A DNA stretch of 64,000 nucleotides, taken from positions 58,656,648-58,720,647 of the forward strand of contig OX104115.1 of the NCBI GenBank assembly GCA_944474755.1. The letters are read 5' to 3'. The position numbers and the translations under genes were made by a program. Positions within the stretch are counted from its first letter, which is position 1, and every line of letters begins with the position of its first letter. Origin of the DNA: Limnoperna fortunei. Taxonomy: Eukaryota; Mollusca; Bivalvia; Mytilida; Modiolidae. The notes beneath the pieces are model-generated. The model saw only the letters and a list, made by a program, of their open reading frames with translations. It did no database searches and was not told the origin of the DNA. Shown here in pieces: positions 34,201-47,000 of the stretch.

Positions 34201-36959
34201 AAAAGTACATTAAATTGTTTCAGATCCGATTAATGTATTGTTTGATATTGATATAAACTTATTAATTTTTTTAAAACAGCCTTCATTTTTTGTTACATTT
34301 TAAAGGCATGCAGTCAAATGTTAATCAGTTTTTACCAAACCTGCTACTAGGCGTTTATTCGTACACAGTAATGAATGGATCAGGTTCGTTCTGTGGTAAT
34401 GGATCGACGTGGGACTCGTGCACGAACAAGACTTCGATAGTGTTCAATTATACTCAGTGTTCTACATTTATGTTAGGATCAGGTGAGAAATAGATGTTAA
34501 CTTTCATAATTAAAGACAAAAAGCAGTTTCATTACAATTAATTATTAAATGCTGGAACAGTTGGGCGGATAGGGTGAACCATTGCTCGAGGGGTTGTCAA
34601 GTCTTAATACGAGTCTGACAGAGACGTAAGTGGGTTACTTGTTTCCAGAAAAAGTCCGCTTCTTGTATGATATTGGACCCTTTTGTAGATTTAGTGGACA
34701 CATTTTAGCGCTACAAAAGGATACATTCGTTGTTGTCCCTACCCAATGCTCCATACTTCCCAGGGGCAGTTACAATTTGGCAAATCCCTTTCCCTTTAGC
34801 CTAATAGGTATTACTCTACTTTTGATTGTGTCTCTCAACAGTGAGGTTTGCGGTTTAGAGTCTTACTACTTACAAGGTGTTTTTTACTTGACAATGGGTT
34901 CCAATTTACTCTCAAATGTCAGAGTTTTTCACCGGTACTATGACTTCCTCTCCCAATAAAAACTGGACACCGTGATATATCCTAAAAATTGCTGAAGTGG
35001 CGTTGAATTCTATTCAAACAAATCATCAATAATTTTTAATTGCAGTTTCAGGAAAGCTGAATTGTGTCACTTACGTATCAGATGGGAGTAATTATTTTGC
35101 CACGGTCATCAACTCAGATGGACAAGACAGAGTGTTCACATGTTTAGTAGGTAGCTGCGTCTGCTTTATTTTACCGTCAAAGTACATAGCTTCAATGTAC
35201 CATATGACTGTGTTAATGCATTACTCAGAAGTTATATCATAAATACAAGTAAATGTGGGCTAATGCTTCCTGATGACTTACCCGCTCTATATTTCAGAGA
35301 GGTCTGAAAAAAACTAATAATATAGTATGATTATACAACGCTTCTGACAAAGTTTTGGAATTGTATCAGAAAAATTTAAAATTGGTTAATGAGTGACATA
35401 CACACTGATTCACACATAGACACACACATCCTCACACACACAACGGGAGAGACTAATATACGTGTAACCAAAGGAGATTTTTTATATTTCACGATTCAAA
35501 TTGTTCAGTTTTTTTCTAAATAGGCAGCTGTATCTTCAGGCGATAAAGTTTTAGTGAGTACCAATCCCGGAAGTTGCGCCAAAGGGCAGACACCGTCATT
35601 GAGAACATCAAACCCAAGCAGTGTGACAATATCATTAATCCCATATGGTTGGTAACAGCAGTAATTTATTTCTATAAAATGTTATGTAGTTTTAACATTT
35701 TATTTAAGGGTTTTGCTTTTTCTACTACAGTACCGAACTAATTTTATAATTGTAACATGTCAACGAGTTCTGACTTAGCATTAACCATAACATATACAAA
35801 CCACGTGACCTATTACCAGGTCTTCGTACAAAACTGCAAAATACAATACAATGAACAAGTGACATTTTTATTATAAATGGCGATAATTGATTATTGGACG
35901 TACTTTGGGCAATTCGCTATTACGGCAAATTATAAAATAATGCGTACAAGTACAATCGTCCCTAATATGCTAATTGTTAACCGGGTAACCGTTTTTTTCT
36001 TGGGGTTTAGTTTAGTTTTGCTAATGTTTGTCCGTTCATATGTTTGCCTGAAAAATTTCAGTTTAACTATTTTATTTAATTTTTTAGCATTTAGTACAAA
36101 TTAAATTGTCGACCCTCTTGTTAGACTGAACAGTCATACAGACTATGCAGTCATACTAACTGTTTGGTTTTTTTTATAAAGTTGTTAAAACCATGTGATC
36201 AGTTGTAGACAGTATTCTTCAGTTTAAAATTTTTTTATCGAGCCCATTGATATATTATTATTTGTTTTTCTTTCATTACAGTTAACTGTCGTAAGTATTA
36301 GGTTTTATATCCGCTCATAACATTGACAATTCTTTTATTTCAGTAGTATTCATTCTATAAAGAATTAACCGCAAATGAAACATACAAAATTTTGCAAGTT
36401 CAAGTTTTTGTGGAAAATGCAATTCATTAATTTATTTCTTATTTTACATACGAAACAGCTAAAATGATTTGCATGTGTAAACAAATGTAGTGCTTGAACC
36501 AGCTTAAGCTCTTTAAAGGCAAATCTAAATTCAGCACACAACATATTTTTAAACATCGTTTATTAAACCCATTTACAGTGTATGTATTGTTCAAGGCATT
36601 GCAGATTATCATTTTGAAATTTAAATATTTTTTATTTAGCATACAACATAACTTCTTACGGCAGGTCCGATACAAATGTTGGCGCAATTGTTGGAGGCAT
36701 ATTAGGGACATTACTTTTTGTATTCGCCCTCCTTACCGGATATTTTTTATACCGAAGGTATTGTAAACGTAGACTGCACATTCGACACCATCACAAAGAA
36801 TCCGAGAAATCCGTGCCAGCTCCGCATTTGTCTTATTCCGCTGGATTACAGCATTGCTACAAGGTTAAGAGTGAAACGATTCCAGATTTTATCGTTGACA
36901 CCAAGAAATCCATGGCCAGGAAATCAGAAAAACATAGTAAATATCAATTATATCCTTAG
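31207..36959 (+). CDS. Single-pass membrane protein, DUF7042/DUF7044-like (spliced, plus copy)
   Basis: Eight exons: 31207-31270, 31616-31778, 32908-33011, 33750-33890, 34306-34482, 35046-35146, 35524-35651 and 36665-36959. They total 1173 nt (390 aa plus stop), with phases 1, 2, 1, 1, 1, 0, 2. Layout: signal peptide 1-20; CxLPxELxGxW domain about 26-75; FCGNGSTWDSCTNKT...NYTQC module about 158-216; membrane span about 298-318; basic, histidine-rich tail with YKV and YQLYP. I believe the cysteine patterns belong to the DUF7044 and DUF7042 families of invertebrate membrane proteins; function unknown. The exon order is that of the minus-strand gene at 40855-60468, which faces it tail to tail. 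Exon phases and matching paralogous exons make the model strong. The family name is recalled, not searched. Confidence 0.83.
31616..31778 (+). CDS. DUF7044-like exon (plus gene)
   Basis: Reads KCILPSELNGKWWDSGKGVL, then ...SDFTCVEGD. It pairs with the minus-gene exon 57302-57479 (CSLPTEWSGTWIDSYRGSI...FTCV). Phase 1 to 2, donor GTCTTT. The acceptor could also be two bases later (TCCAGTAG). Confidence 0.82.
32908..33011 (+). CDS. Third exon (plus gene)
   Basis: 104 nt, phase 2 to 1, acceptor TTTGTACAG, donor GTAAGT. It reads FLCMQYTKITSHSYRYYLIS. Exactly the same length and phase as the minus-gene exon 55440-55543 (FLCLKYKKVTDYSYYYYLMA). Confidence 0.85.
33130..33610 (+). repeat. About 150-bp repeat, three diverged tandem copies
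   Basis: Each copy carries a version of aaaactNTGGGATAT...GGGTCA...GAATTCCGTCAA...AAGGTCA (about 33190-33300, 33330-33440, 33460-33560). It is related to the AAGGTCA-type pieces at 6-7 and 19 kb. It lies in the intron before exon 4. Confidence 0.55.
33750..33890 (+). CDS. Fourth exon (plus gene)
   Basis: 141 nt, phase 1-1, acceptor GTTCTTTAG, donor GTAACC. It reads ISGICYPRNGPGVEEYHVLV, matching the minus-gene exon 54432-54575 (IATYCTPSTNPGAEEFHVLV). Confidence 0.85.
34306..34482 (+). CDS. DUF7042-like exon (plus gene)
   Basis: 177 nt, phase 1-1, donor GTGAGA. Contains GSFCGNGSTWDSCTNKTSIV and FNYTQCSTFML. Same length as the minus-gene exon 52600-52776 (CGTGSVWDDCTNRTEAVFNY...). Several N-x-S/T sites indicate an extracellular module. 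Confidence 0.87.
34800..34990 (+). repeat. tRNA-derived SINE copy 4
   Basis: CTCAACAGTGAGGTTTGCGG, then a decayed middle and AATAAAAACTGGACACCG. It lies in the intron between exons 5 and 6 of the plus gene. Confidence 0.5.
35046..35146 (+). CDS. Sixth exon (plus gene)
   Basis: 101 nt, phase 1 to 0, donor GTAGGT. It reads KLNCVTYVSDGSNYFATVIN then DRVFTCL, matching the minus-gene exon 52103-52218 (RLYCAVSVSSGSTYFVSVLN...RFTCM). Confidence 0.82.
35524..35651 (+). CDS. Seventh exon (plus gene)
   Basis: Phase 0 start; reads VLVSTNPGSCAKGQTPSLRT, matching the minus-gene exon 48937-49054 (VYVSTNPGECVAGQTSQVKT). The donor GTAACA (phase 2) is chosen over GTTGGT (phase 1, at 35647) because only phase 2 joins the open frame of the membrane exon. 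Confidence 0.8.
36665..36959 (+). CDS. Transmembrane and cytoplasmic-tail exon (plus gene)
   Basis: Reads DTNVGAIVGGILGTLLFVFA, then LLTGYFLYRRYCKRR, a histidine/lysine-rich stretch and KYQLYP with TAG at 36957. The whole tail (about 75 residues) is in this one exon, unlike the paralogue, whose tail spans three exons and is unrelated. Confidence 0.83.
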
Positions 36960-37678
36960 TTCAGTTTGATTTTTATCATTGTGTACCTATAATTGTTTTT
37001 TTCTGATGTTTTTACGAACTTTCTGAGGGGTCTCGGTGCCCAAGTATTCAAGGTGTTAAGTTATACTGTTCATAAACAGCTTGTTTGCAATATGGGTGTG
37101 TTTGAACCCGACATAGGAAGTGCTCAATTTAGTGACAAGAATTGCCACGTTTTCTGACAAAGCTCTGGAGCTACATCAGAGCACTCCGCCTTTCTCCCCA
37201 AAAGAACTATGATGATATTTAGACTGCCGTAGAAGTGTAAACAAGCAAACAGAAAACACACGTTCGAAGTTCTCATTCATTGCTGTTTGATTGTAAAATA
37301 ATTTTATCATTTCATTTCTATGAGAAGTGCTTAAGGTATTTGTGTCGAACATTTACAAATAGAGAACTCTATATACCAACGCGAAAATACTTAATTTTCA
37401 TGCGGAATGGTTTAGATAAAATAACACGAATGTAAAAATGTGTCGCGCTACAGTATGAACATCTGTACTACAATAATACAATAACTTTGACACAATGTAA
37501 GATATAGTCAATACATTATTTAGCACATTACATAAATATTTTATGTATATGCATGCTTTGTTTGTATTCCATTTTCAGATAATGACATTGAAGAAATAAT
37601 CCTACACACGCCAAGAGTTTGAACATTTTATTCAATTGTTAGGGGACAATATATTTTTGCCCTCAGCATATGATTACT

Positions 37679-37684
37679 AATAAA
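37679..37684 (+). promoter_or_regulatory. Candidate poly(A) signal for the plus gene
   Basis: AATAAA about 720 bases past the stop. It is the first AATAAA I noticed downstream; the actual cleavage site is not visible. Confidence 0.3.
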
Positions 37685-38387
37685 TTAAACAATTTTTCAT
37701 TAGTAATGACTGACATAATAAAATGAATTTGTTTCCACTTTCTTGATAAAATAACTATATGGCCATTTTTTTAATTTTCAACACAAAAATAAGACACTAA
37801 AGATAAAGCGGGTCAGTCTGTGGTACTCGTGCTACTCTTTAATAGCATCGATTCCTATACTTATTGTTAAATCATTTTTGATTATTCGTCCGTTATCGTT
37901 CATTGTAACGAACAGGTCTAGATTATGAATAAATTGTTGCAAAATGAAGTGTGTTCTAAAAAATAAATAACAATGAAACTTACTCTTAAATGGGTGAAAA
38001 TATATTGAGTAAAAGATGGTTTTTTAAAATTTATTTGTCTTTGAACTCGGCAATTCAATCACAAAATTTAAAAGAAGCTTTCGTTGATCTGCGAGCAAGT
38101 TTGTCACCGATAAATTCCTCTCTATAGATTTTAGTCTTATGAAAGGCAATTAGGAAAAAAGTATTAAACTATTTAGAACTACGCCACCAATCACACGAAC
38201 GTTTATCAGAGTTTTTCAACAACAAAAACTTGACCGAAAAAACTCTAACGTACTGTATATCTTTATATATTGTATAACTGCTCTTTTTCCGTACATTAAT
38301 ACTTGTGTGGACAAAAAACGCAATAAAACATAGATAACTATTACAGATCAATGTAAAAATGTCGCTATTTGCATCAGCTGTATCATG

Positions 38388-38600
38388 GCGTCCAGTTATT
38401 ATTGGGGAAGAAAGACGGAATACCCGGGAAAAACCTGCGGTAAGAAAGCTGACAATCTTTGTCAATTGAGATTGTAGTCGAGCGCACCCTGCCGGCAGTG
38501 AGACATGAACTCGGACACTCAGTGTTGACAGACCGCGTGATCAAAAGTAGACGAACTACCTTAAGCTTCGGTCACCGAGGCCGCTTGGCGCTATGATATA
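38388..38600 (-). repeat. tRNA-derived SINE copy 5 (inverted)
   Basis: The minus strand carries the family: on the plus strand it starts GGCGTCCAGTTATTATTGGG, runs through GGAATACCCGGGAAAAACC and ends at GACGAACTACCTTAAGC...GGTCACCGAGGC (tRNA-like head). Confidence 0.6.
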
Positions 38601-39139
38601 GCTGAATAATCGCTGAACATACAAACGAACCGATTTCAAACAAAAGTAAAATGCGCTTATCCAATGAAGTTGTTTGGCAGTTATAAAAGATGCAATTCAT
38701 ACTAATTTCGTGTTAAAAGTTTAGTTTATATAAAAAAACGGTTGCGTTGCGGTCTTCAAGTGCTATTTCGTGCATTGATGCAGGGACAATCTTACAGACC
38801 CTGTTTGATGTTTAGCGCGTTTAATAACAAGTAAACGGAGAAAAAAATAAACAGTAAACAGATTTAATATTCTTTCTATTGTCACACATTTCCGACAAAA
38901 ACTTCAAATCATAACCAGCAAACATCTTTAGTAGTTTTCTGTCTCTTCATTTAAGTTAAGACTTTCTGACCCAGACATCGGCATGTTATTTGTATATTAT
39001 GTCTAAATTCTTCGTATTTGCATGTACACCGGCCTTTGTAAAAAAGAAGTGTCCACTAAGCCCACTATATGATTCTGAGCGATAAAGCTGGAGAATAGCT
39101 GAGATTGCATTTCTGTCTCCTTTATTGAATAACGTGTTT

Positions 39140-39430
39140 AATGGATTGGTATTGGTATATCAGCAAGACTAACTCACCCACAAATAAAAAATTCCACAGG
39201 ACTGACTTGTTTGTGATTGAGGTGGGGGTCTTGTTTATATACCGATGCATCCGTTGAAAACCGTGTTTAATCCTTATAATTCTTTAAAACTGTATAAATA
39301 AATTAATTTTGCCAAAGGTAAACTCAATTCCATGTTTCTTCTGTATTTTGGTAGCGGGTTCATGTTTCTATTGTATTTTGGTAGCGGGTTCATGTTTCTT
39401 CTGTATTTTGGAAGCGGGATTGACCTAACC
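39140..39430. repeat. Hairpin-bearing dispersed element, copy 1, with 30-bp tandem triplet
   Basis: GGTATATCAGCAAGACTAAC...TATATACCGATGCATCC forms a loose hairpin. It is followed by three copies of a 30-bp unit, catgtttcttctgtattttg plus gtagcgggtt (about 39331-39420). A diverged second copy of the whole element is at 59575-59765. Confidence 0.5.
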
Positions 39431-39755
39431 TATGAATATTTTGTTGATTTTAACTACCAAATGTTACTCCATAAACACGCTTCTGATTTTAATAAAAAGA
39501 ACACACGACTAAGTTTTAACTTAATTCAGTAACATTTTTCTTTAACGACCGTAAGAAACGGTCAACGTCATTTATACAAAAATAAATTTAGTCAATTTCA
39601 ATTATTAAAAAAACCGTCGAAAAAAACCTTCCTGAAGTAATCTCGACCAGTCTAATAAACTTCTTTCTAAATGTCAAAAAAAAAATTTAGAATAGTTTAT
39701 ACAAACAATCACAAATAGTCGTTTTGACAAAACCAAAACGTCGTTTAAGAATAAC

Positions 39756-39761
39756 TTTATT
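39756..39761 (-). promoter_or_regulatory. Candidate poly(A) signal for the minus gene
   Basis: AATAAA on the minus strand about 1.1 kb past the TAA at 40855. Position only; no other support. Confidence 0.25.
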
Positions 39762-40854
39762 GATTGAAATAACACAACAACAACAAACATGTACCATAAA
39801 TAAATCTTACATGTATGAATAAGAGAAAATAATAATGATCAGTTTTACATTTCAAAGGCAACCAGTTAGTATGTCGGAACAGTGTAATACATTCTCTTGT
39901 TACTGACAACCTTGATCATTCTTCATCTATTAGATATTTCGCAAATATCTAAGTAGCACACACGTGTTAATGTTTCCTGTTTTATGTTACCAAAAACAGT
40001 TCTTTACATTTTACATTTTACACACAGTTACACAAACCATGGAAATTTATCATTAAAAATGTAAGTATCAAAAAGGCTAATTATCATTTCCATATAAAAT
40101 GGATAAGAGATACAACATTGAATTTCTTAAAACATGATTCATTGTACATGTATTAGATGACGATGAAATGCACAAAGGAAATGACGTTATACGTCTGATG
40201 CGCGCATGGCTGTTTTACTAGCATGTCTATTTATATATATAATATCCTTCTCCATGTTTGCAGACAATGACAGATCACAATTTAATTTGGTCTAGCTGTA
40301 CTACACTTTTTGGCCTTAAAGTTGTCGCTGAAAATAATCCCAAAAGTCGATATGTCACTTTAAAGCAGAAATGGTATACAAGTCTTGTTAAACAACATGG
40401 CGCATTTAACTAGTGGTATTAACAATATTATTGTTGGTTTAGATATTAGTTCCGTTGTTTACAAACATCGAAACTGGATAAAACGGATCAAAAATAACAT
40501 ATAATGGATAAAAACTATGCTTTTTCAACGTGTGTTTGTCTTTATTTTGTATTATTCACTTTAGTGAATTTTTTTCTACCAAGCTTAAAAATGATACTGT
40601 GCTAGGAATATGACAAAAATATTGTTTAAACATAATTTAATTAGACAACTAATGCTTGTGTTACATGCAGTTGCAGAGAACCATAAGATGAACACATAAA
40701 TGCATTATGTTTCGAATGGTAAATATGTTTACAAATGGTAAATATATGCTTCAGTTTAATTCGGAACGTTTTTAAAGTTTCAAGCTCAGACAATAATATA
40801 AAAAACAGCATCGGACAAAGTATAAATTACGTAATAATAAAATTATTTACATGA

Positions 40855-41057
40855 TTATCTCTTACTGATTGGTGGCAATGAGGGTAGACCTGTTGGTATT
40901 TCAGGGATTTGTCTTCGAATAGCTTGCGACATTGGCGTCATTGGGGGCGCTGGTCTTGGTGCATATTCAAGCGGAACCAGTTCATATTCGTCTTCTTCCG
41001 GTAAGTCTATAGACAAAGCGTCGCGTGCAGTCATTGGTTCAACTATCATATCAGATT
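40855..41057 (-). CDS. Last exon, acidic/proline-rich tail (minus gene)
   Basis: Phase 1 start after TTTTACAG; reads SDMIVEPMTARDALSIDLPE, then EEDEYELVPLEYAPRPAPP, ending LPPISKR and TAA. YELV is a possible YxxPhi sorting signal or docking site; PRPAPP is an SH3-like ligand (inference). Confidence 0.8.
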
Positions 41058-44000
41058 CTGTAAAACGAAATAAGATATGATATGTACTGTGTTATCTTTC
41101 ATATATTACTCATTTATTCGTAAAATTTAATATAAATAAATGGTAAAAAATAATTATTCAAATTCAAAATTATAAATAAACTTAACACAATAAAAATATA
41201 ACATTTCATTAACAACACCGATTATTTTGATAAAATACCATATACTGTTGACGATTGTATATGGAACATGTTTTACAAGACGGTAGCTAAAATGTTTGGT
41301 GGTTTGAAGGTGTTTAGCGACATTGTCAGCAATTATTTGGCTATACTGTGGCGCCCATTGTTTTTGGTGGGGGGAGGGGGGAGGCCGCAGTACTCAGAGA
41401 AAACACCTAACTTTCGGTAAGAAAACGTATGATAAAACAGTTTTGTTATAATAACGGCTATACCAATACAATAGAGGGCTTCCGTCCATAAATTGTTGCT
41501 CATGTTACACACTGTGCTCGAGTTCTCTATGAAATAAATCTTACAGCCTTGACATTTATCAAGACTCGTCAGTGGCGCATGCGTATCAAACACTCGTACT
41601 GTGTTGAATATTTTACCAAGGATATAAAGTGAATAAGGAATGTCATATTAACGTTAGATTACCATCTGTACTCCGTTAACATTTTACAAATACTGCCTGC
41701 AGTTGAGGTGGTATAATTGATTACCACAAGAAGTAAGAATACCGCCCGAGACGAAGTCTAGGGTAGTATTCTTTTCTGGGTGTGTTGATCTAGTATACAA
41801 CCCTAAATTGCAGGCTGTATATGTAATATTATACTGAATACTGTATACATGTATCATTCTCGTTGTTATTGCGGATGACCTTTTCCTCAATCTCCAAAAC
41901 AGAAGCTACAGACCATATCACGTCAGAATTCACCTCTGCCACACACGGAATTTAGCTCCTCCCATATTTATTTATTTGTTAGCATCCATAAAATAGGATT
42001 TTAAATATATTTCATTCTTATTGAATACACCGATATGGGTTAACTAAACTATAAACATACGTTTTCATGTTTATTTCTAGATTATCTAACAAGTATATCG
42101 TCTTCAATTTCAGGAATAAACAATTTTTTTTACTTTTCAGTTTCAAATTCAAATTTAACTTAATTATAATCAAAATAATTTTGGATCATGTAAGACTGAA
42201 TTTTCTTGATATTTCCGTGATTAATTTGGACCGATAAGCGGGCGAAATTATAGGGAAAGTTCAAGCTTGCCTGGCAGAGGCGATATCCTTAGCGTATAGT
42301 AAAGGGCGAATGATCTCGGCTCCGGAGATTGCATTTTCTTTGCTGGACGGAAGCAACGTTCAATCAAAATCGGACTGTGCAACGGAAAGGTCTGATCCAT
42401 TTCCAGTCCGAGCGGGTAATATTCTACAGGTGGTATTTATCGAGGAGGGTGGTATTCTTGACAGACGGGTGGTATTCTTGACAGACGGGTGGTATTCTTG
42501 ACAGACGGGTGGTATTCATTACAGAAGGGTGGCATTCGTAAAACAAAGGTGGTTTGCCTGGAAATCGGGTTAAATAGAGGATTAAAATGGAATAATACAC
42601 TCATTTAAAGCAATAAAATGTCTAGAAATTTGTATCAAGTATTATATTATAGGGTTATTGCATGAATATTGAAAAATATTGTCCCAAGCAAGTGTTATAT
42701 TGCACGAGCTTCCGAGTGCAATATAGCATCTTGCGAAGGACAATATTACCCAATATTCATACAATAACCCTTTTATAATATAGTAATAATTTTTTTGTGC
42801 TTTTAAGTGATTATTCATTATCTTTTCGATTTTGTAATATTTTACTAGGTCCAATACTATCATATTTTTACTTGGTCAATATTACAGATATAGATTTTGA
42901 TGTAGATTTACATATAATAAAAACATTTTTTTTTTCAATTTTGTGTTTTTATTTGTTGCTCCTTGTTATATAAGGCAACACACTCGAATTTTGGTCCATA
43001 CTCGAAATTCGGCGATTATCCTTCATTAGGCAATGTAAACAATGATCCCAAGGCTAAATTACTTTTAAAATATCTTGCATTTATTGCTCTAACCAAATGA
43101 CTCCTAAATAGTTAAATACAATGCGTTTCAGCTAAATAACGACTGTTAAAGCGACAATTGTACTTTCATCGCCGAAATTCGAGTTACCACTAGCATAAAT
43201 GAAACGAGCCACTTGTACACGATATTTAAATCCCGTTTTGTACAGTTTACACTTGATTTTTTCCTTTGTTGGTGTATGAAATTTACTTTTATCTACAATC
43301 GAATTCACTTCTATTTGTTCAGTTCGAGCGGTTCTGCTAATTTAACCCTCGAGAGCAGATCATGTATGTCACTTTCGGCCATGTTTGTTTACCCAAACAA
43401 CAGTAAAATATAAAACCGTTTGTTCGGAACACATCTGTACTTTTCCCGGAAATTACATAAAAGGCCGAGATTCAGTGTAAAATATGAAAATATACTGCAC
43501 TTTATTGCTATATGAAATACAATGGGGAAAAATATTACTATATAATAAAAAAATATTAATTATTAATTTTATTAAATATTTAAATAACCTTTGAATACAT
43601 CTACAAGGTTGTACCAAAAGCCATCGATATTTTGATTTTAATGGTAGCTTGCTGTGGGTTTTTTCCTTTTTTATCTAAAAACATCACCTCAAAAGAATAT
43701 ATAAGCAAGGCGTAGGAAACAAACGAGGGAATATACAAGGAATAAGAGAGACAACGGATCCACACATTACCGGAGTTCATATTCAAAGAATACGCTGTTG
43801 TTGTTTCAACGTCCACATTGTTTACAGGTTCCACCCAAGATTTAATATCTTGGTTGTAACTAGAGGCTTAGAAATAAAATGATAAGACGTTTTAGTATTA
43901 AGTACGAAAATTCCAAATATATGTTTAAATGTTCTGCAAGAAAGCTGAGCTAAAATTACTAGATTTTAATTAATATAAATGATGGACACAAAATATTGAA

Positions 44001-47000
44001 AATATATTCGAAATGATCGTATCAACGTACAATATTTTTCCGAGGTACCAGGAAAAATATGTTGTTATATTATATTTTATGTCCGACGTAATAAGTTACA
44101 AATGTCTTCCTTTGTTGTTTCGATGTTTTTACCGGTTTCGAAACGAAATTAAGGGACCTAATAATCTTTAGACAACATTTATTAGTTCTTTTGTAGTTTT
44201 CGATTTACTTTCTGCCAGAAGTTTTTTTATATCATCATCCGAAAATCTCTCAATAAGTCGTTTTCAAGATATAATCGCTCTCTTTAAATGAGGTGAAAAT
44301 TGCAATGCCGATCACGTGATTTCATAAAAAAATTAGGGCACTTTTATTGGAAAGCGGCAACATTTCAAAGGAAATGGGACGACTTAAGAAAAACGATGCA
44401 AAAACTAATTCTGTGCTGAATTGTTTCGGGGATCAAAGCCCACACTAAACCGAAATTTATGGAAGGCGGTCGAGTTTTATGCCGTTTTATGTCGTACACC
44501 TTAGATGACAATGCGTTGAGGAAAATGTCCTAAATAACATCACGTGATAGCATAAATCACGGGTTAAGATACAACTAACTACCTATCTTGAAAACGGCGT
44601 ATTCGAATCGATTTGTTTGAGACCACCTCATTTCATGGGACGAATAAAGTTCGATCTCATCATAGGGTCTAACGCATGGGAATCGATCACGATCGATTAT
44701 GATGTTGTGATTGTGAACAGAGTCTTTGATAAATTTTCAGTTTTTCTTAACATTTACTCAGAATAGATGATAATGATAACCCGTTATTTTCATTTGTATA
44801 TCAATCTTTGGTAAACATACGTGGACAGCTAACCTTTGTTAATAATTACATAAATGCAATTAATATATTTTTGCATAAAATACCAACATGTAGAAGCATA
44901 ACTTCACGTATTTAAAAAATACACAATTTGAATTAATTTAAATATAAATAAGATTTTCATTCCGTAAGCTCTCGAGATTTTAGTGTGGGTTAGCATCAAG
45001 CTATCTTACCAAATGACGGAATAATAAAACAATGTAAAATATTTATTACAGAATCGGATTTAGGAAAACGGTGGATAAATAAATCTAATCTAACTGACTA
45101 TGCCGTTCTCAATACAGGTAGTCAGGCGTGATTTAAGGTATCACGTGGCTTTATTTAGGCACTTTCCACAACGCACGGTTTTTAAATATCGTGTGAACGG
45201 CATAAAACTCGACCCTTTCCAGAAATTTATGTTTATTAGGGCTTTGTACCCTTGCAAAACACAATAGATGTTTAGTTTGGCATTGTTTTCCTTAAACCGT
45301 CCCATTTCGTTGTAATGTTGACGCTGAAAGTGCCCTAAATTTTCATGAAATCACATGATCAGCATTTCAATTTCCACCTCCTCTAACGAGAGCGATTATG
45401 AACATGACGTAATAGAGATTTCGATGTGACCTGTTAAAGAGGAAAGCACTTGTTTACACTGAAATAAAATCTTCCGTCAACGTTTTTATAACAAACAACG
45501 GTCAATATAATAAATTAAAAAGATGTATTTCGATATTACAGGGTGCATTGTAAAATTGAAAACTATGACAAGCGAAAATCACACTTTATTCATAAATTTA
45601 GTTTATGACCCAAATTCTACCAATAATCTAAGATTATGACCAGCGCTAATCATAGGATAAAACATTACATCATGGTAAGGCAGGTTACTTCAGTCTAAAT
45701 AGACTTGGATTTGCGTGTTTTAATAATAATCCTAGATCTAACCATTATTAACATACACTATGTAGTTTTATTGTATTTTTCCTTTTAAATTATATAAATT
45801 TAAAATATTTTAAATATGCCTTGGTCCAAAGGAATCTCTCCAAAAATCTTTCCATTAGGGATCTCGAGTAGATATGTATGCATCTTTTACACAAGGAACC
45901 AGTGCAAAACTCTTAATTTAATAGTAAAAATAACATTTTTGCATATCCACATGTATTCATTAAAACAATTTCAATACCATGATTTTATTTAATTTAAAAT
46001 AAAAAAACCAATAATTTTGTCAATTTCATACCTTTGAATAAAATCATTATACTTATTCTAAATATAAAATGAACTAAAATTGGAAACAGTAATATAAGGT
46101 ACCAAATATAACTACCTCTAGTTACTTCTTTTATTTTACCATTCATTTCGTGTTCACTACTTTTCTTTTCTGGTAGTTGGTCGCTACTCTGTATTCTAGC
46201 TTCTTCCTTCTTCTTCTTGTGTTTTTTATACAACAAACATGCGAGCAAGACAAGAGCCAGTATTAACAACAAACCACCTCCCGCCGCAGCTGCTATAGGT
46301 ATGATGTTAAAACCAGCGGAGGCGACAGCTGTATCGGTGTCGAAAGCTAAAACAGTGTACAAGCAGAATAATTATTTTGAGACTATAAAATATACCTTTT
46401 TTAAAATTTATTATCCTTTTAACGGGTTCAGCTCGCCATATATTTTTTTTAATTTATATGTGACAATTCAAAGCCAGTAGTTTATGGATCCAACATTTCT
46501 GCAGTGTTGAGCGAAACCGTGATTTTGATTTTTAAATTGTTAAAGATGTTTACTGCTTTTTCAATGCAGTCGTGACATGGACCGATTGTGTTATTTCGTT
46601 CGAATGAATAAAAAAATTAAAGTTATGTCATATCTGATTCTGTCAGATTGGCTTTAAAGTAGTCACGTGTTTGTTACTTATATTATTTTAGTTGACTTGT
46701 GTATTGTTTTCAATTACGTAACAGTCTGTATTATTTATTTAGTGCTTTAGAACTGTTAGTTGATTAGTGCTTTATTGATGTTTTTTCATGATTTCGTAAT
46801 CAAGATTATAAATTTGATTACAAAAGTTAATAATTATTGTCGATTTATTTGAATGGGTACCAATCAAAATTACTTTATTTATCACATGTTACAAATACAA
46901 ACGATACTACCGAAAGTTCGAAACATAAAATAATTCTCTTAAATTTTTGACCCATCACATAATGAAGGTGACGTCACACCCTAAACTCGGTTGACTCGAA

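Larger units (their letters stand above)
36960..39130. other. 3' flank of the plus gene; otherwise no gene
   Basis: AT-rich. AATAAA at 37679-37684 is a possible poly(A) signal. It contains the inverted SINE copy at about 38388-38600. No exon was seen. Confidence 0.4.

Noticed and set aside
36287..36296. Possible 9-nt microexon (ACAG|TTAACTGTC|GTAAGT) in the plus gene
   Set aside because: In the phase required by exon 7 it would read through a stop, and direct joining of exons 7 and 8 works without it.
39332..39532. Frame with the repeated peptide MFLLYFGSG
   Set aside because: By-product of the 30-bp tandem triplet.
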